Shown one piece after another: positions 17,220 to 26,169 of a stretch of DNA of 64,000 nucleotides. This DNA comes from an uncultured Flavobacterium sp. (GTDB taxonomy: Bacteria > Bacteroidota > Bacteroidia > Flavobacteriales > Flavobacteriaceae): assembly GCF_963422545.1 (NCBI RefSeq), contig NZ_OY730231.1:46664-110663 (forward strand), given 5' to 3'. How positions within the stretch are numbered: position 1 is the first letter of the stretch; each line of letters begins with the position of its first letter. The position numbers and the translations under genes were made by a program. Under the pieces are notes generated by a model. The model was given only the letters and a program-made list of their open reading frames with translations. It did no database searches and had not been told where the DNA came from.

Positions 17220-18334
17220 TGGAGATTTATATATTTACATTATTACTTTTTCTACTATTTTCTTTTTTAGAAATTAGATGTAATTTAACTGAAAGCGAAT
17301 TAACAACATTTAAGCTTTTTGCTTTTATTGTTTTAATATTCCAAGTTGGTTTTCGTTGGAAAACAGGTACAGACTGGGAACCCTATTTAGGGCATTTTAA
17401 TAGGACATTCGAGGTATCAGATACTTTAGTGTCTATTCTTTCGGGTTTTGAGCCTGGTTATGCTTTTTTTGTATTGTTTGTAAAGAAATTTACAGAAGAT
17501 TATACGGTGTTTTTGGTATTACATGCCTTAATTTATTATTTGTTAATTTTTCACGCATTTAAAAAATTAAGTCCATTTTTTTTCGTTTCCTTACTGTTTT
17601 TTTACGTTACTACTTTAGGAGTAATGGGATCAAATCGTCAACTAATCGCTTTGGCAATTTGTCTATATTCATTAAAATATGTAATCGATAGAAAATTACT
17701 GAAATTTACACTAGCAATAGGATTTGCTTTTTTATTCCATTCAACAGCAGTAATTTTTTTTGTGTTTTATTTTTTATATGTAGATATAAAAAAAGTTTGG
17801 ATTTTTGGAATTCTCCTTCTATCATTTGTTCTAGGGAAAACAAATGTGCCATTTTCTCTTTTTTCTATCGCTGGTAATTCTGTTGGAGGTGCAGGAGTAT
17901 CTAAAGTAGAATTTTATACTGAAGGGGCAAAAGATTTATTAGCTGAAAATTCATTAGGTATAGTTGGATTGATAAAAAGATTACTTTTTTTGATTTTGTT
18001 TACCATAAATTATGATTATTTGACTAAGAAATTAGTATACTACAAACTGATTTTTAATGGTTATTACGTTGGATTAATTTTTTATTTTTTATTTTCAAGT
18101 ACATTAATTATTATTGTAAACAGAGGAAGTCTATATTTTAATGCAATGGAATGTCTTTTAATTTCAAGTCAATTTCTTATTCTTAAAAGCAGATTAGACA
18201 AATCTTATTTACTTATATTATTACTTATCGTTTCTGTTTTTCTATTATTTCAATCAATTTCCGTTTATGATGATTTATTTGTGCCTTACAAAGGAATTTT
18301 TATTAATACAGATTTTGATAGAGAGATGCGTTAA
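17219..18334 (+). CDS. EpsG-family polysaccharide polymerase (Wzy-type)
   Basis: This 371-residue integral membrane protein has about ten hydrophobic segments and the EpsG signature near the N-terminus: FQVGFRWKTGTDWEPYLGHF, with a second landmark FEPGYAFFVLFVK. GSNRQLIALAICLYSLKYV is the conserved central motif, with the arginine common in this family. EpsG proteins are thought to polymerise repeat units at the periplasmic face, the Wzy step. Together with wzx at 11474 it completes a Wzx/Wzy pathway. A second polymerase/ligase-like protein lies at 55935. Confidence 0.83.
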   Translation: MEIYIFTLLLFLLFSFLEIRCNLTESELTTFKLFAFIVLIFQVGFRWKTGTDWEPYLGHFNRTFEVSDTLVSILSGFEPGYAFFVLFVKKFTEDYTVFLVLHALIYYLLIFHAFKKLSPFFFVSLLFFYVTTLGVMGSNRQLIALAICLYSLKYVIDRKLLKFTLAIGFAFLFHSTAVIFFVFYFLYVDIKKVWIFGILLLSFVLGKTNVPFSLFSIAGNSVGGAGVSKVEFYTEGAKDLLAENSLGIVGLIKRLLFLILFTINYDYLTKKLVYYKLIFNGYYVGLIFYFLFSSTLIIIVNRGSLYFNAMECLLISSQFLILKSRLDKSYLLILLLIVSVFLLFQSISVYDDLFVPYKGIFINTDFDREMR

Positions 18335-18384
18335 TTTTAAAATATACAATTGATAGCTAAAGTTTTAAATCAATATTCTATAAA

Positions 18385-19509
18385 ATGCAGAAAAAAGAGA
18401 AAGTAGTAATTTCAGCAATAAACTTTTTTGAAGGAGGGCCTTTGTCAGTTTTAAAAGATTGTTTAAATTTTGTAAATGAAAGTGCTTACTTGAATAGCTA
18501 TGAATTTACAGCTCTAGTTCACAAGATAGAATTATTTAATTTAGAAGAATACTCCAATATAACTTTTGTAGAATTTTCAAAATCAAGAAAATCTTATTTT
18601 TATAGATTGTATTATGAATATATCTATTTTAAGAAATTTGCAAAAGATGAAGAGATATCTTTTTGGTTTTCCTTACATGATATGACGCCATCAGTTGGGG
18701 GAATACCGCAAGCTGTTTATTGTCACAATCCTTCTCCTTTTAATAGTTTGAATTTTAAGGATTTGTACATACAGCCAACACAGTTTTTTTTTCGACTATT
18801 TTACAGGTTTTTATACCAAATAAATATAAAAAAGAACAAATACGTTATCGTACAACAATTATGGATGAAAAATAGATTTGTAGAAATGTTTGATTTAAAC
18901 AAAAAACAAATTTTAGTTGCCCCTGCACAAATCATACCTATCTCGTCTAAATATCTTGATTCCATGACTAAGGAGAAAGATAAAAAAGATAAAGTTTTTT
19001 TCTTTCCTACTTTTCCTAGGCCATTTAAAAATATTGAAGTAATATGCGAAGCAGCTGAACTTGTTGCTAAGGAAAATAAAAATTTTAGAATCATTATTAC
19101 AATTGACGGCTCAGAAAACAAATATGCAAAGTCAATTACTAAAAAATATGATGGTAATAATAATATAGATTTTATTGGGTTAATAAAAAGAGAAGAAGTT
19201 TATAAATATTATTCTGAGGTAGATTGTTTGATATTTCCTTCTAAACTTGAAACATGGGGGTTGCCAATTAGTGAATTTAAACAATTTAATAAATCTATGC
19301 TTATAGCAGATTTGCCATATGCAAAAGAAACTGTTGGCGAATATGATTATGTTAATTTTTTTAATCCAACAGATGCTAAACAATTAGCCAAACTTATTGT
19401 TGATTTTATAAATGACGAAATAAAATATGAAACTACAGTTGCGGTAGATTATGATACCGAGTTAGTTAAAGGATGGGGGGAATTATTTGAAATGCTTTTA
19501 AAAAAATAA
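18385..19509 (+). CDS. GT4-like glycosyltransferase
   Basis: This 374-residue protein begins with an N-terminal GGPLSVLKDCLNF motif common in GT4 acceptor domains. A C-terminal donor domain follows, with FFFPTFPRPFKNIEVICEA, DFIGLIKREEVYKYYSEVDC and FPSKLETWGLPISEFK, where the glutamates correspond to the EX7E pair. A 50-base gap without overlap separates it from the polymerase gene; I see no convincing promoter in that gap. Specificity is unknown. Confidence 0.84.
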   Translation: MQKKEKVVISAINFFEGGPLSVLKDCLNFVNESAYLNSYEFTALVHKIELFNLEEYSNITFVEFSKSRKSYFYRLYYEYIYFKKFAKDEEISFWFSLHDMTPSVGGIPQAVYCHNPSPFNSLNFKDLYIQPTQFFFRLFYRFLYQINIKKNKYVIVQQLWMKNRFVEMFDLNKKQILVAPAQIIPISSKYLDSMTKEKDKKDKVFFFPTFPRPFKNIEVICEAAELVAKENKNFRIIITIDGSENKYAKSITKKYDGNNNIDFIGLIKREEVYKYYSEVDCLIFPSKLETWGLPISEFKQFNKSMLIADLPYAKETVGEYDYVNFFNPTDAKQLAKLIVDFINDEIKYETTVAVDYDTELVKGWGELFEMLLKK

Positions 19510-19515
19510 GAAATA

Positions 19516-20109
19516 ATGTATAGTAGATATGGACTTCTTGGCTCATTAAGACTTTTGGTATCATTGATTTATACCAAAATAGTATACAGGCATGCTAGGT
19601 TGATTAGATTACCTTTTGATGTTAGAAATAAAAAATATATTAAAATTGGTGAGAGATTTACTGCTGGTTTTGGTTGTAGAATTGAAGCTTTTCCATTAAG
19701 TGATAGTAATAATAACTATTGCATCAAGATAGGTGATAACGTTCAAATAAATGATTATGTTCATATAGGAGCCGTAGGAGAGATAGTGATCGGTAATAAC
19801 GTATTAATGGCCAGTAAAATCTATATCTCTGATCATAATCACGGAAGTTATGACGATTTAGTTAGCGACCATCCGATGAGTATTCCAGAAGAAAGAAAGG
19901 CAATATGTAAACCTGTACGAATTGGTGATAACGTTTGGCTTGGAGAATCGGTTTGTGTTCTTCCAGGGGTAACAATTGGAGAAGGATGTATTATTGGGGC
20001 TTTATCAGTAGTTTCTAAAAGTATACCAGCTTTTTCTATAGCAGTTGGTAATCCCGCAAAAGTTGTTAAAAAATATGATTTTGAAATTAATAAATGGATA
20101 AAAATTTAA
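19516..20109 (+). CDS. Hexapeptide-repeat O-acetyltransferase (WcaF-like)
   Basis: This 197-residue left-handed beta-helix acyltransferase shows hexapeptide turns (IGDNVQIND, VHIGAVGEIVIGNNV, IGDNVWLGESVCV, ITIGEG-type) and an active-site-like histidine in YISDHNHGSYDD. The C-terminal coil VVSKSIPAFSIAVGNPAKVVKKY is the usual family end. It probably O-acetylates a sugar of the repeat unit from acetyl-CoA in the cytoplasm. The next gene begins right after its end. Confidence 0.83.
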   Translation: MYSRYGLLGSLRLLVSLIYTKIVYRHARLIRLPFDVRNKKYIKIGERFTAGFGCRIEAFPLSDSNNNYCIKIGDNVQINDYVHIGAVGEIVIGNNVLMASKIYISDHNHGSYDDLVSDHPMSIPEERKAICKPVRIGDNVWLGESVCVLPGVTIGEGCIIGALSVVSKSIPAFSIAVGNPAKVVKKYDFEINKWIKI

Positions 20110-20111
20110 TT

Positions 20112-20927
20112 ATGGAATTAACAAGAGTTTATTTAGCAGATTTAATTTTGGCAAAACTTGTTGCTAATAAAGAAGATTTAAAAAAAGAATTTAACCAATC
20201 AGGAAGGATTAATTCTTGTGTGATTGATAATTTATTACCTGATGAAGTAGCAAAAGAAATTTATGAAGCTTATCCTTCTCCTGAAGAAATGGCTTTGCAT
20301 AAATCAATGCGCGAGAATAAAAGAATTGCAGCTCAGATGAACCTGTATAATCCACTTTTAGAAGAAGCCGTTTACGCTTTTCAAGATGAAAGAATTGTCA
20401 GAGTTGTGGAAGAAATTACTGGTCTAAAAGAAATGATTCCTGATGAACATTTATATGCTGGTGGAATAAGTTTGATGGCTACAGGTAATTTTTTAAATCC
20501 CCATTTAGATAATTCACATGATAACGATAGAGAAAATTATAGAGTACTTAATCTATTGTATTATGTAACTCCAGATTGGGATATAAATAATGGAGGGAAC
20601 TTAGAACTTTGGGATAACGGAATGGATAATCCACAAAGAGTAATTCATTCTAAGTTTAATCGCTTAGCACTTATGATAACAAATAAGACGTCGATACATT
20701 CTGTTAGTAAAGTAACTGCGCTAGGCAAAAGATGTTGTGTTTCGAATTATTACTTTTCAAAAAGACCTGCCGAAGCAACCGAATATTTTCATGTTACGTC
20801 ATTTTATGGAAGACCAGATGAACATGTAAAGAACATTTTTTTAAGAGCAGATGCATTTTTAAGACAGACCGTAAGAAATATTACAGGCAAAAGAATTGTA
20901 GAAACCAAGCATATTTATAAAAAATAA
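20112..20927 (+). CDS. 2-oxoglutarate/Fe(II)-dependent oxygenase
   Basis: This 271-residue protein belongs to the 2OG-Fe(II) oxygenase superfamily (double-stranded beta-helix). The iron-binding triad can be read as H131-x-D133 in NPHLDNSHD and H196 in TSIHSVSKV. R207 in GKRCCVSNYYFS would bind 2-oxoglutarate. The ATG at 20112 was chosen; an in-frame ATG at 20094 would overlap the previous gene by 16 bases and add six residues. Embedded between sugar-modifying and glycosyltransferase genes, it probably hydroxylates a sugar, an acyl substituent or a glycan. The substrate is unknown, and such enzymes are uncommon in O-antigen loci. Confidence 0.78.
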   Translation: MELTRVYLADLILAKLVANKEDLKKEFNQSGRINSCVIDNLLPDEVAKEIYEAYPSPEEMALHKSMRENKRIAAQMNLYNPLLEEAVYAFQDERIVRVVEEITGLKEMIPDEHLYAGGISLMATGNFLNPHLDNSHDNDRENYRVLNLLYYVTPDWDINNGGNLELWDNGMDNPQRVIHSKFNRLALMITNKTSIHSVSKVTALGKRCCVSNYYFSKRPAEATEYFHVTSFYGRPDEHVKNIFLRADAFLRQTVRNITGKRIVETKHIYKK

Positions 20928-20945
20928 TTTTAATTATTATTTGTT

Positions 20946-21767
20946 ATGATTGTTAGTGCTTCAATTGTTTTGTATAACACGGATTTGGATGAATTGTCAA
21001 AAGCAATTGGAAGTATTTTTCAAACATCGTGTGATTTACAGCTTTTTTTAATTGATAATTCTCCCATACAAAATTTAAATATTTCTAGATTAGCGGAAGA
21101 TTCAAGAATTAAGTATATTCATAATCCTTCTAATCCTGGCTTTGGTGCAGCTCATAATATAGCAATTGAACAAGCCGTCAATGCAGGTCATATTTACCAT
21201 TTTATTGTAAATCCTGATATATATTTTAGTGGTGACATTATATCGCCAATGATTGAATATATGAAGAATTATTCAGACGTTGGAATGATGATGCCACAAA
21301 TTCTTAATTTAGATGGTTCTGTTCAAAATTTACCTAAATTGTTACCTTCTCCATATAGCGTGTTGATGAGGAAGTTCAAACGACCTAAGTCATTTTATAT
21401 AGATTTTATTAATCGGTATGAGTTGAGATTTGTTTGCAGAGATCTCATTTATAATGCTCCAGTTTTATCGGGTTGTTTTACTTTGCTAAATTTGATAGCC
21501 ATAAAAGATGTGGGGATGTATGATGATAAGTTTTTTATGTATTTTGAAGATTGGGATTTGTCAAGAAGAATGCATGAAAAATATAAAACAATATATTTCC
21601 CTAAAGTTTCAGTCTTTCATGGTTATGATTCTGGAGCAAACAGTAATAGAAGATTGTTTAAAATTTTTATTAATTCCGCAATTGTTTATTTTAATAAATG
21701 GGGCTGGATATGGGATCCAAATAGAAATACAATTAATAAAAAAACCTTAGCTCAATTTACAGAATGA
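20946..21767 (+). CDS. GT2 glycosyltransferase, WbbL rhamnosyltransferase-like
   Basis: This 273-residue GT-A enzyme starts SASIVLYNTDLDEL, then has NPSNPGFGAAHNIAI and the DxD-type FIVNPDIYF, followed by GCFTLLNLIAIKDVGMYDDKFFMYFEDWDLSRRMHE. This arrangement is typical of the WbbL branch of GT2, many of which transfer rhamnose from dTDP-rhamnose. The complete rml pathway in this locus supports that donor, but it is inference. It overlaps the next gene by 4 bases. Confidence 0.87.
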   Translation: MIVSASIVLYNTDLDELSKAIGSIFQTSCDLQLFLIDNSPIQNLNISRLAEDSRIKYIHNPSNPGFGAAHNIAIEQAVNAGHIYHFIVNPDIYFSGDIISPMIEYMKNYSDVGMMMPQILNLDGSVQNLPKLLPSPYSVLMRKFKRPKSFYIDFINRYELRFVCRDLIYNAPVLSGCFTLLNLIAIKDVGMYDDKFFMYFEDWDLSRRMHEKYKTIYFPKVSVFHGYDSGANSNRRLFKIFINSAIVYFNKWGWIWDPNRNTINKKTLAQFTE

Positions 21768-22663
21768 AAATAACTATTACTGGAGCATCAGGTTTTGTAG
21801 GTGTTAATCTTCGGAAATATTTAGCTGTTTCAAATGAAATAGAAGCAATAAGTATTCGGTATCTGGCTAATCAACAAATTAATATAGATGCTGATGCAGT
21901 AATTCACCTTTCTGGAAAAGCTCATGATTTAAAAAAAGTTTCAAACCCAAAGGAGTATTATGAAGCAAATTTTGAATTAACAAAACAATTGTTTGATGCT
22001 TTTTTAGATTCGAATGCTTCTATTTTTATTTTTTTGAGCACAGTAAAAGCTGTTGCAGATAAAGTGGATGGAATTTTGTCAGAAGGTAATGTTCCAAACC
22101 CTCAAACACATTATGGTATTGCGAAGCACCAGGCTGAAGAATATATTTTAAGCAAAGAAATTCCGGCCACAAAACGAGTTTATATTCTTAGACCCTGCAT
22201 GATTCATGGTCCTGAGAATAAAGGAAATCTGAATTTATTATACAAACTCGTTTCCGTTGGATTGCCTTGGCCACTTGGAGCTTTTAACAATAAACGATCT
22301 TTTTTAAGTATAGAAAATTTATGTTTCGCTATCAAGGAATTATTGGAGAATAAATCAATTTTGTCCGGTATTTATAATATATCAGATGATGAACCGTTAT
22401 CGACAAATCAATTAATAGAACTGTTAGGAGTGAATTTTGGAAGGGAACCTAAAATTTGGAAAATCAATCGTTCCATTATAAAATTTCTCGCTAGATCTGG
22501 AGATTTTTTTAATTTACCGTTAAATTCAGATCGTTTGCAAAAGTTGACAGAAAATTATCTAGTCAGTAATGAAAAACTAGTTAATTCGATTGGAAAAAAA
22601 TTACCAATTGAATCTAAAAACGGTTTATTTAAAACTTTTGAGTCTTTTAAGAAAAATAAATAA
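21764..22663 (+). CDS. NAD-dependent sugar epimerase/reductase (WbpV-like)
   Basis: This 299-residue extended short-chain dehydrogenase has GASGFVG at 7-13, the catalytic YGIAK segment (HYGIAKHQAEEY) and RPCMIHGPENKGNL. Proteins of this type next to a WecA/WbpL-type initiating transferase are typically WbpV-like. They reduce the 4-keto intermediate made by a WbpM-like dehydratase to UDP-QuiNAc or a related sugar; here WbpL-like is at 24779 and WbpM-like at 29724. A UDP-GlcNAc 4-epimerase role is the main alternative. It overlaps the 3' end of the preceding glycosyltransferase. Confidence 0.78.
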   Translation: MKITITGASGFVGVNLRKYLAVSNEIEAISIRYLANQQINIDADAVIHLSGKAHDLKKVSNPKEYYEANFELTKQLFDAFLDSNASIFIFLSTVKAVADKVDGILSEGNVPNPQTHYGIAKHQAEEYILSKEIPATKRVYILRPCMIHGPENKGNLNLLYKLVSVGLPWPLGAFNNKRSFLSIENLCFAIKELLENKSILSGIYNISDDEPLSTNQLIELLGVNFGREPKIWKINRSIIKFLARSGDFFNLPLNSDRLQKLTENYLVSNEKLVNSIGKKLPIESKNGLFKTFESFKKNK

Positions 22664-22670
22664 AAATAAA

Positions 22671-23789
22671 ATGAAAGTAGCACTTATAACTGGAATTACG
22701 GGCCAAGATGGATCATATTTAGCCGAATTATTATTAGAAAAAGGCTATATGGTTCATGGAGTTAAAAGAAGAGCTTCTTCTTTTAATACGCAACGTATTG
22801 ACCATATCTATCAGGATCAACATGAAGTTCATGTGAATTTTAAGTTGCATTATGGAGATTTAACAGATTCTACAAATATTATCCGAATTATTCAAGAGGT
22901 ACAACCTCATGAAATCTATAATTTAGGAGCAATGAGCCATGTAAAAGTCTCTTTTGATTCACCAGAATATGTTGCAAATGTTGATGGTATTGGGACACTA
23001 AGAATTTTGGAAGCAGTACGTATTTTAGGCTTAGAAAAGAAGACACGTATTTATCAAGCATCTACCTCTGAATTATATGGTGGTTTGGCTGAGAATAAAA
23101 ATGCAAAAGGACTTTACGATGAGCATTCACCATTTTATCCACGTTCACCTTATGGAGTAGCAAAAATTTATGGTTTTTGGATTACTAAAAACTATCGTGA
23201 AGCTTATGACATGTTTGCTTGCAATGGAATTTTGTTTAATCATGAATCACCACGTCGAGGAGAAACTTTTGTAACTCGTAAAATAACTATGGCTACAGCA
23301 GCTATTGCTTTAGGAGAACAAGATTGTTTATATTTAGGGAATTTAGATGCTCAACGTGACTGGGGACATGCTAAAGATTATGTAGAAGCTATGTGGCGTA
23401 TTCTGCAACAAGATGTTGCTGAAGACTATGTAATTGCTATGGGAGAGACCACCTATGTTCGTGATTTTGTTAAAATGTCATTTGCAGAAGTAGGTATTGA
23501 TATCGAATTTAGAGGAGAAGGAGTAAATGAAAAGGGATATGTTGCTTCTTGTAATAATCCGGCCTATCAGATTGAGATGGGTAAACAGATTATTGCAGTT
23601 GATCCACAATATTTCCGACCAACGGAAGTGGATTTGCTTATTGGGGATCCTACCAAATCGAAGACTCAATTAGGTTGGGTGCCGAAATATGATTTGGCTG
23701 GATTAGTGAAAGAAATGATGGCGTCCGATCTTCAATATGTTTTAAAAGAAAAAATGTTAAAGGAAGTACGCTCTAGTATTAAATATTAA
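22671..23789 (+). CDS. gmd: GDP-mannose 4,6-dehydratase
   Basis: This 372-residue protein is the first committed enzyme of GDP-L-fucose synthesis. The NADP-binding motif GITGQDGSY is at 8-16. STSELYGG and the catalytic Y161xxxK165 (SPYGVAK) follow, and RRGETFVTRKIT is the Gmd hallmark. The ATG at 22671 is used; an in-frame TTG far upstream at 22590 would add a lysine/leucine-rich extension not seen in Gmd and overlap the previous gene. fcl follows 47 bases downstream. Confidence 0.95.
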   Translation: MKVALITGITGQDGSYLAELLLEKGYMVHGVKRRASSFNTQRIDHIYQDQHEVHVNFKLHYGDLTDSTNIIRIIQEVQPHEIYNLGAMSHVKVSFDSPEYVANVDGIGTLRILEAVRILGLEKKTRIYQASTSELYGGLAENKNAKGLYDEHSPFYPRSPYGVAKIYGFWITKNYREAYDMFACNGILFNHESPRRGETFVTRKITMATAAIALGEQDCLYLGNLDAQRDWGHAKDYVEAMWRILQQDVAEDYVIAMGETTYVRDFVKMSFAEVGIDIEFRGEGVNEKGYVASCNNPAYQIEMGKQIIAVDPQYFRPTEVDLLIGDPTKSKTQLGWVPKYDLAGLVKEMMASDLQYVLKEKMLKEVRSSIKY

Positions 23790-23836
23790 TTTAGATAAAT
23801 CAGGATTATTTTATTCTTGAATTAGAAATAAGCATT

Positions 23837-24769
23837 ATGAATTTAAATGATAAAATATACATAGCTGGACACCGAGGAATGGTAGGTTCAGCTATTTTAC
23901 GTCAATTAAAAGCCAAAGGTTTTACCAATTTTATTTTAAAAACTTCTTCAGAGCTTGATCTAAGAAATCAACAAGCTGTAACTGATTTTTTTGCAAAAGA
24001 AAAACCAGACTATGTTTTTTTAGCAGCGGCAAAAGTTGGAGGTATTATTGCTAATAATACTTATCGAGGTGATTTTATTTATGAAAACTTAATGATTCAA
24101 AACAATATAATTCATCACTCGTATTTAAATGATGTTAAGAAATTAATGTTTTTAGGATCGTCGTGTATTTATCCTAAAATGGCACCACAGCCATTAAAAG
24201 AGGAATATATGCTTACTGGAGAATTAGAACCTACTAATGAACCTTATGCAATTGCAAAAATTGCTGGAATAAAAATGTGTGACGCTTATAGGGATCAGTT
24301 TGGTTGTAATTTTATATCCGTTATGCCAACAAATTTGTATGGACCAAATGATAATTACGATCTAAAGAATTCTCATGTATTGCCAGCGATGTTAAGAAAA
24401 TTTATCACAGCTGAACGTAATGGAGATACATCCGTAACTATTTGGGGGACAGGAAGTCCTAAAAGAGAATTTTTGCATGCTGATGATCTTGCAGAAGCTT
24501 GCGTATTTTTAATGGAAAACTATAATGAGTCAGGATTGGTTAATATTGGAGTTGGTGAAGATATTTCAATTTTAGATTTGGCAATTTTGGTTAAAAAAGT
24601 AGTTGGTTTTGAAGGAGAAATTTTGACTGATACGACTAAGCCCGATGGTACTCCACGAAAATTAATGGATGTTTCAAAATTAAGCAGTTTTGGATGGAAG
24701 GCTAAAACTACTTTGGAACAAGGTATTCAGAGGGTGTATGATGAAATAAAAGATAACAATTGGGAATAA
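23837..24769 (+). CDS. fcl: GDP-L-fucose synthase
   Basis: This 310-residue bifunctional epimerase/reductase converts GDP-4-keto-6-deoxymannose to GDP-L-fucose. The opening AGHRGMVGSAI, the GSSCIYPK serine motif at 107-114 and the catalytic Y137xxxK141 in NEPYAIAK are diagnostic. With manC and gmd it gives a complete late GDP-fucose pathway, matching the GT11 enzyme at 13979. It is followed 9 bases later by the initiating transferase. Confidence 0.95.
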   Translation: MNLNDKIYIAGHRGMVGSAILRQLKAKGFTNFILKTSSELDLRNQQAVTDFFAKEKPDYVFLAAAKVGGIIANNTYRGDFIYENLMIQNNIIHHSYLNDVKKLMFLGSSCIYPKMAPQPLKEEYMLTGELEPTNEPYAIAKIAGIKMCDAYRDQFGCNFISVMPTNLYGPNDNYDLKNSHVLPAMLRKFITAERNGDTSVTIWGTGSPKREFLHADDLAEACVFLMENYNESGLVNIGVGEDISILDLAILVKKVVGFEGEILTDTTKPDGTPRKLMDVSKLSSFGWKAKTTLEQGIQRVYDEIKDNNWE

Positions 24770-24778
24770 TTTCATAAA

Positions 24779-25744
24779 ATGGAATACACAATACTAGGAC
24801 TTCTTTTAATGATTATAATGTTACTTTATTTTAAAGTAGCTAATCATTTTAATATCATAGATAAACCAAATCAAAGAAGTTCGCATTCAGAAATAACATT
24901 AAGAGGCGGAGGAATTATTTTTTGGTTTTCCGCTTTGCTTTATTTTGTGCAAAATACTCAAAATAATTATTTATTTTTTACAGGAATTACTTTGGTTAGT
25001 TTAGTGAGTTTTTGGGATGATATTCAAAGCTTGTCAAATAAAATCCGAATTTCGATCCATTTTCTCGCCATTACATTGATTTTTTATGATTTAGGATTGT
25101 TTAGTTTAGTTCCAATTTGGGGTATTGTAGTAGCATATATTTTAGCAATAGGATTAATAAATGCTTATAATTTCATGGATGGAATAAATGGAATAACAGG
25201 ACTTTATACTCTGGCTGTAATGGGGGCACTGCTGTATGTTAATACGAATATTCAACTATTCATTGATGGCAGTTTTATAAAATATGGAATCATTGCTAGC
25301 TTGGTGTTTCTGTTTTTTAATTATCGAAAAAAGGCCAAATGTTTTGCTGGTGATGTAGGGAGTATTGCTATTGCTTTTTGGGTTATTTATTTAGTTTTGA
25401 AACTTATCTTGGTAACAAATTCTTTAATTTGGCTTTTATTTTTGGCTGTTTATGGTGTGGATGCGGTTTGTACTATAGGGCATCGTTTGTATTTAAAGCA
25501 AAATATTTTTGAAGCACATCGTTTGCATTTATATCAGATTTTGAGCAACGAATATAAAATACAGCATAGGCTAGTATCTTTATTTTACGCATTAGTTCAA
25601 ATTGCAGTTTCGGCATTAGTTGTCTTTTGTTATCAGAAAATTCAAGATTTAATTTTGTTTACGGTTGTAATAATTCCCTTGCTTTTAGTTTATTCATCAA
25701 AATTTTATTTACTAACTAGAAATAATTTAAGAGTAAAAATATGA
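24779..25744 (+). CDS. WecA/WbpL-like polyprenyl-phosphate HexNAc-1-phosphate transferase
   Basis: This 321-residue polytopic membrane enzyme belongs to the MraY/WecA superfamily. Cytoplasmic-loop motifs are present: RSSHSEITLRGGG, the metal-binding WDDIQSLSNKIR, NAYNFMDGINGITG and FAGDVGS. It transfers a HexNAc-1-phosphate, such as QuiNAc or GlcNAc, to undecaprenyl phosphate, starting glycan assembly on the lipid. Neighbouring WbpV-like and WbpM-like genes suggest a 6-deoxy HexNAc donor. A second, unrelated initiating enzyme lies at 57342. It overlaps the next gene by 4 bases. Confidence 0.88.
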   Translation: MEYTILGLLLMIIMLLYFKVANHFNIIDKPNQRSSHSEITLRGGGIIFWFSALLYFVQNTQNNYLFFTGITLVSLVSFWDDIQSLSNKIRISIHFLAITLIFYDLGLFSLVPIWGIVVAYILAIGLINAYNFMDGINGITGLYTLAVMGALLYVNTNIQLFIDGSFIKYGIIASLVFLFFNYRKKAKCFAGDVGSIAIAFWVIYLVLKLILVTNSLIWLLFLAVYGVDAVCTIGHRLYLKQNIFEAHRLHLYQILSNEYKIQHRLVSLFYALVQIAVSALVVFCYQKIQDLILFTVVIIPLLLVYSSKFYLLTRNNLRVKI

Positions 25745-26169
25745 TCCCAAAAATAATTCAAGGAGGAAGTTTTTCAGATCATCGAGGGAGTATTTCGTTT
25801 GTGAATGATTTTAGCTTTAAAGACATCGAAAGATTTTATATTATAAGCAATTCTGATGAGAACCCAATTCGTGCTTGGCAAGGACATAAATTAGATGCTA
25901 AAAATTTTTATTGCCTAAGTGGATCTTTCAAAATTCATTATGTAAAAATTGATGATTGGGAAAATCCTTCGAAGGACTTAACTATTGAAACTGTTTGGGT
26001 CTCTGATTTAGATAGTAAAGTGGTTCATATTCCCGGAGGTTATGCTAATGCAATAGAAGCATTAGAAACCAATTCAAAATTAATATCATTTTCGACTTTA
26101 CCATTAACAAAAGTTAGCGATGATGATGTTCGATATCCTTCAGATTATTGGGAAGTAAATGGAAAATAA
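25741..26169 (+). CDS. RmlC/WxcM-related cupin, putative sugar epimerase or isomerase
   Basis: This 142-residue single-domain cupin has GGSFSDHRGSISFVNDF at the start, AWQGHKLDAKNFYCLSGSF in the core and a HIPGGYANAIEALE strand. It resembles the small dTDP-4-dehydrorhamnose 3,5-epimerase-related proteins found in O-antigen loci. It lacks the full RGLHYQ active-site motif seen in the real RmlC at 27317. It sits between the initiating transferase and an aminotransferase with 4-base and 11-base overlaps, so it probably acts on the keto sugar used by that aminotransferase. Confidence 0.7.
   Translation: MIPKIIQGGSFSDHRGSISFVNDFSFKDIERFYIISNSDENPIRAWQGHKLDAKNFYCLSGSFKIHYVKIDDWENPSKDLTIETVWVSDLDSKVVHIPGGYANAIEALETNSKLISFSTLPLTKVSDDDVRYPSDYWEVNGK

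Noticed and set aside
18801..19121. 106-codon minus-strand frame opposite a GT4 gene
   Set aside because: It is antisense to conserved glycosyltransferase sequence with no independent support.
22590..22670. Upstream TTG extension of gmd
   Set aside because: The added residues read through the end of the previous gene and precede the canonical Gmd N-terminus at the ATG 22671.
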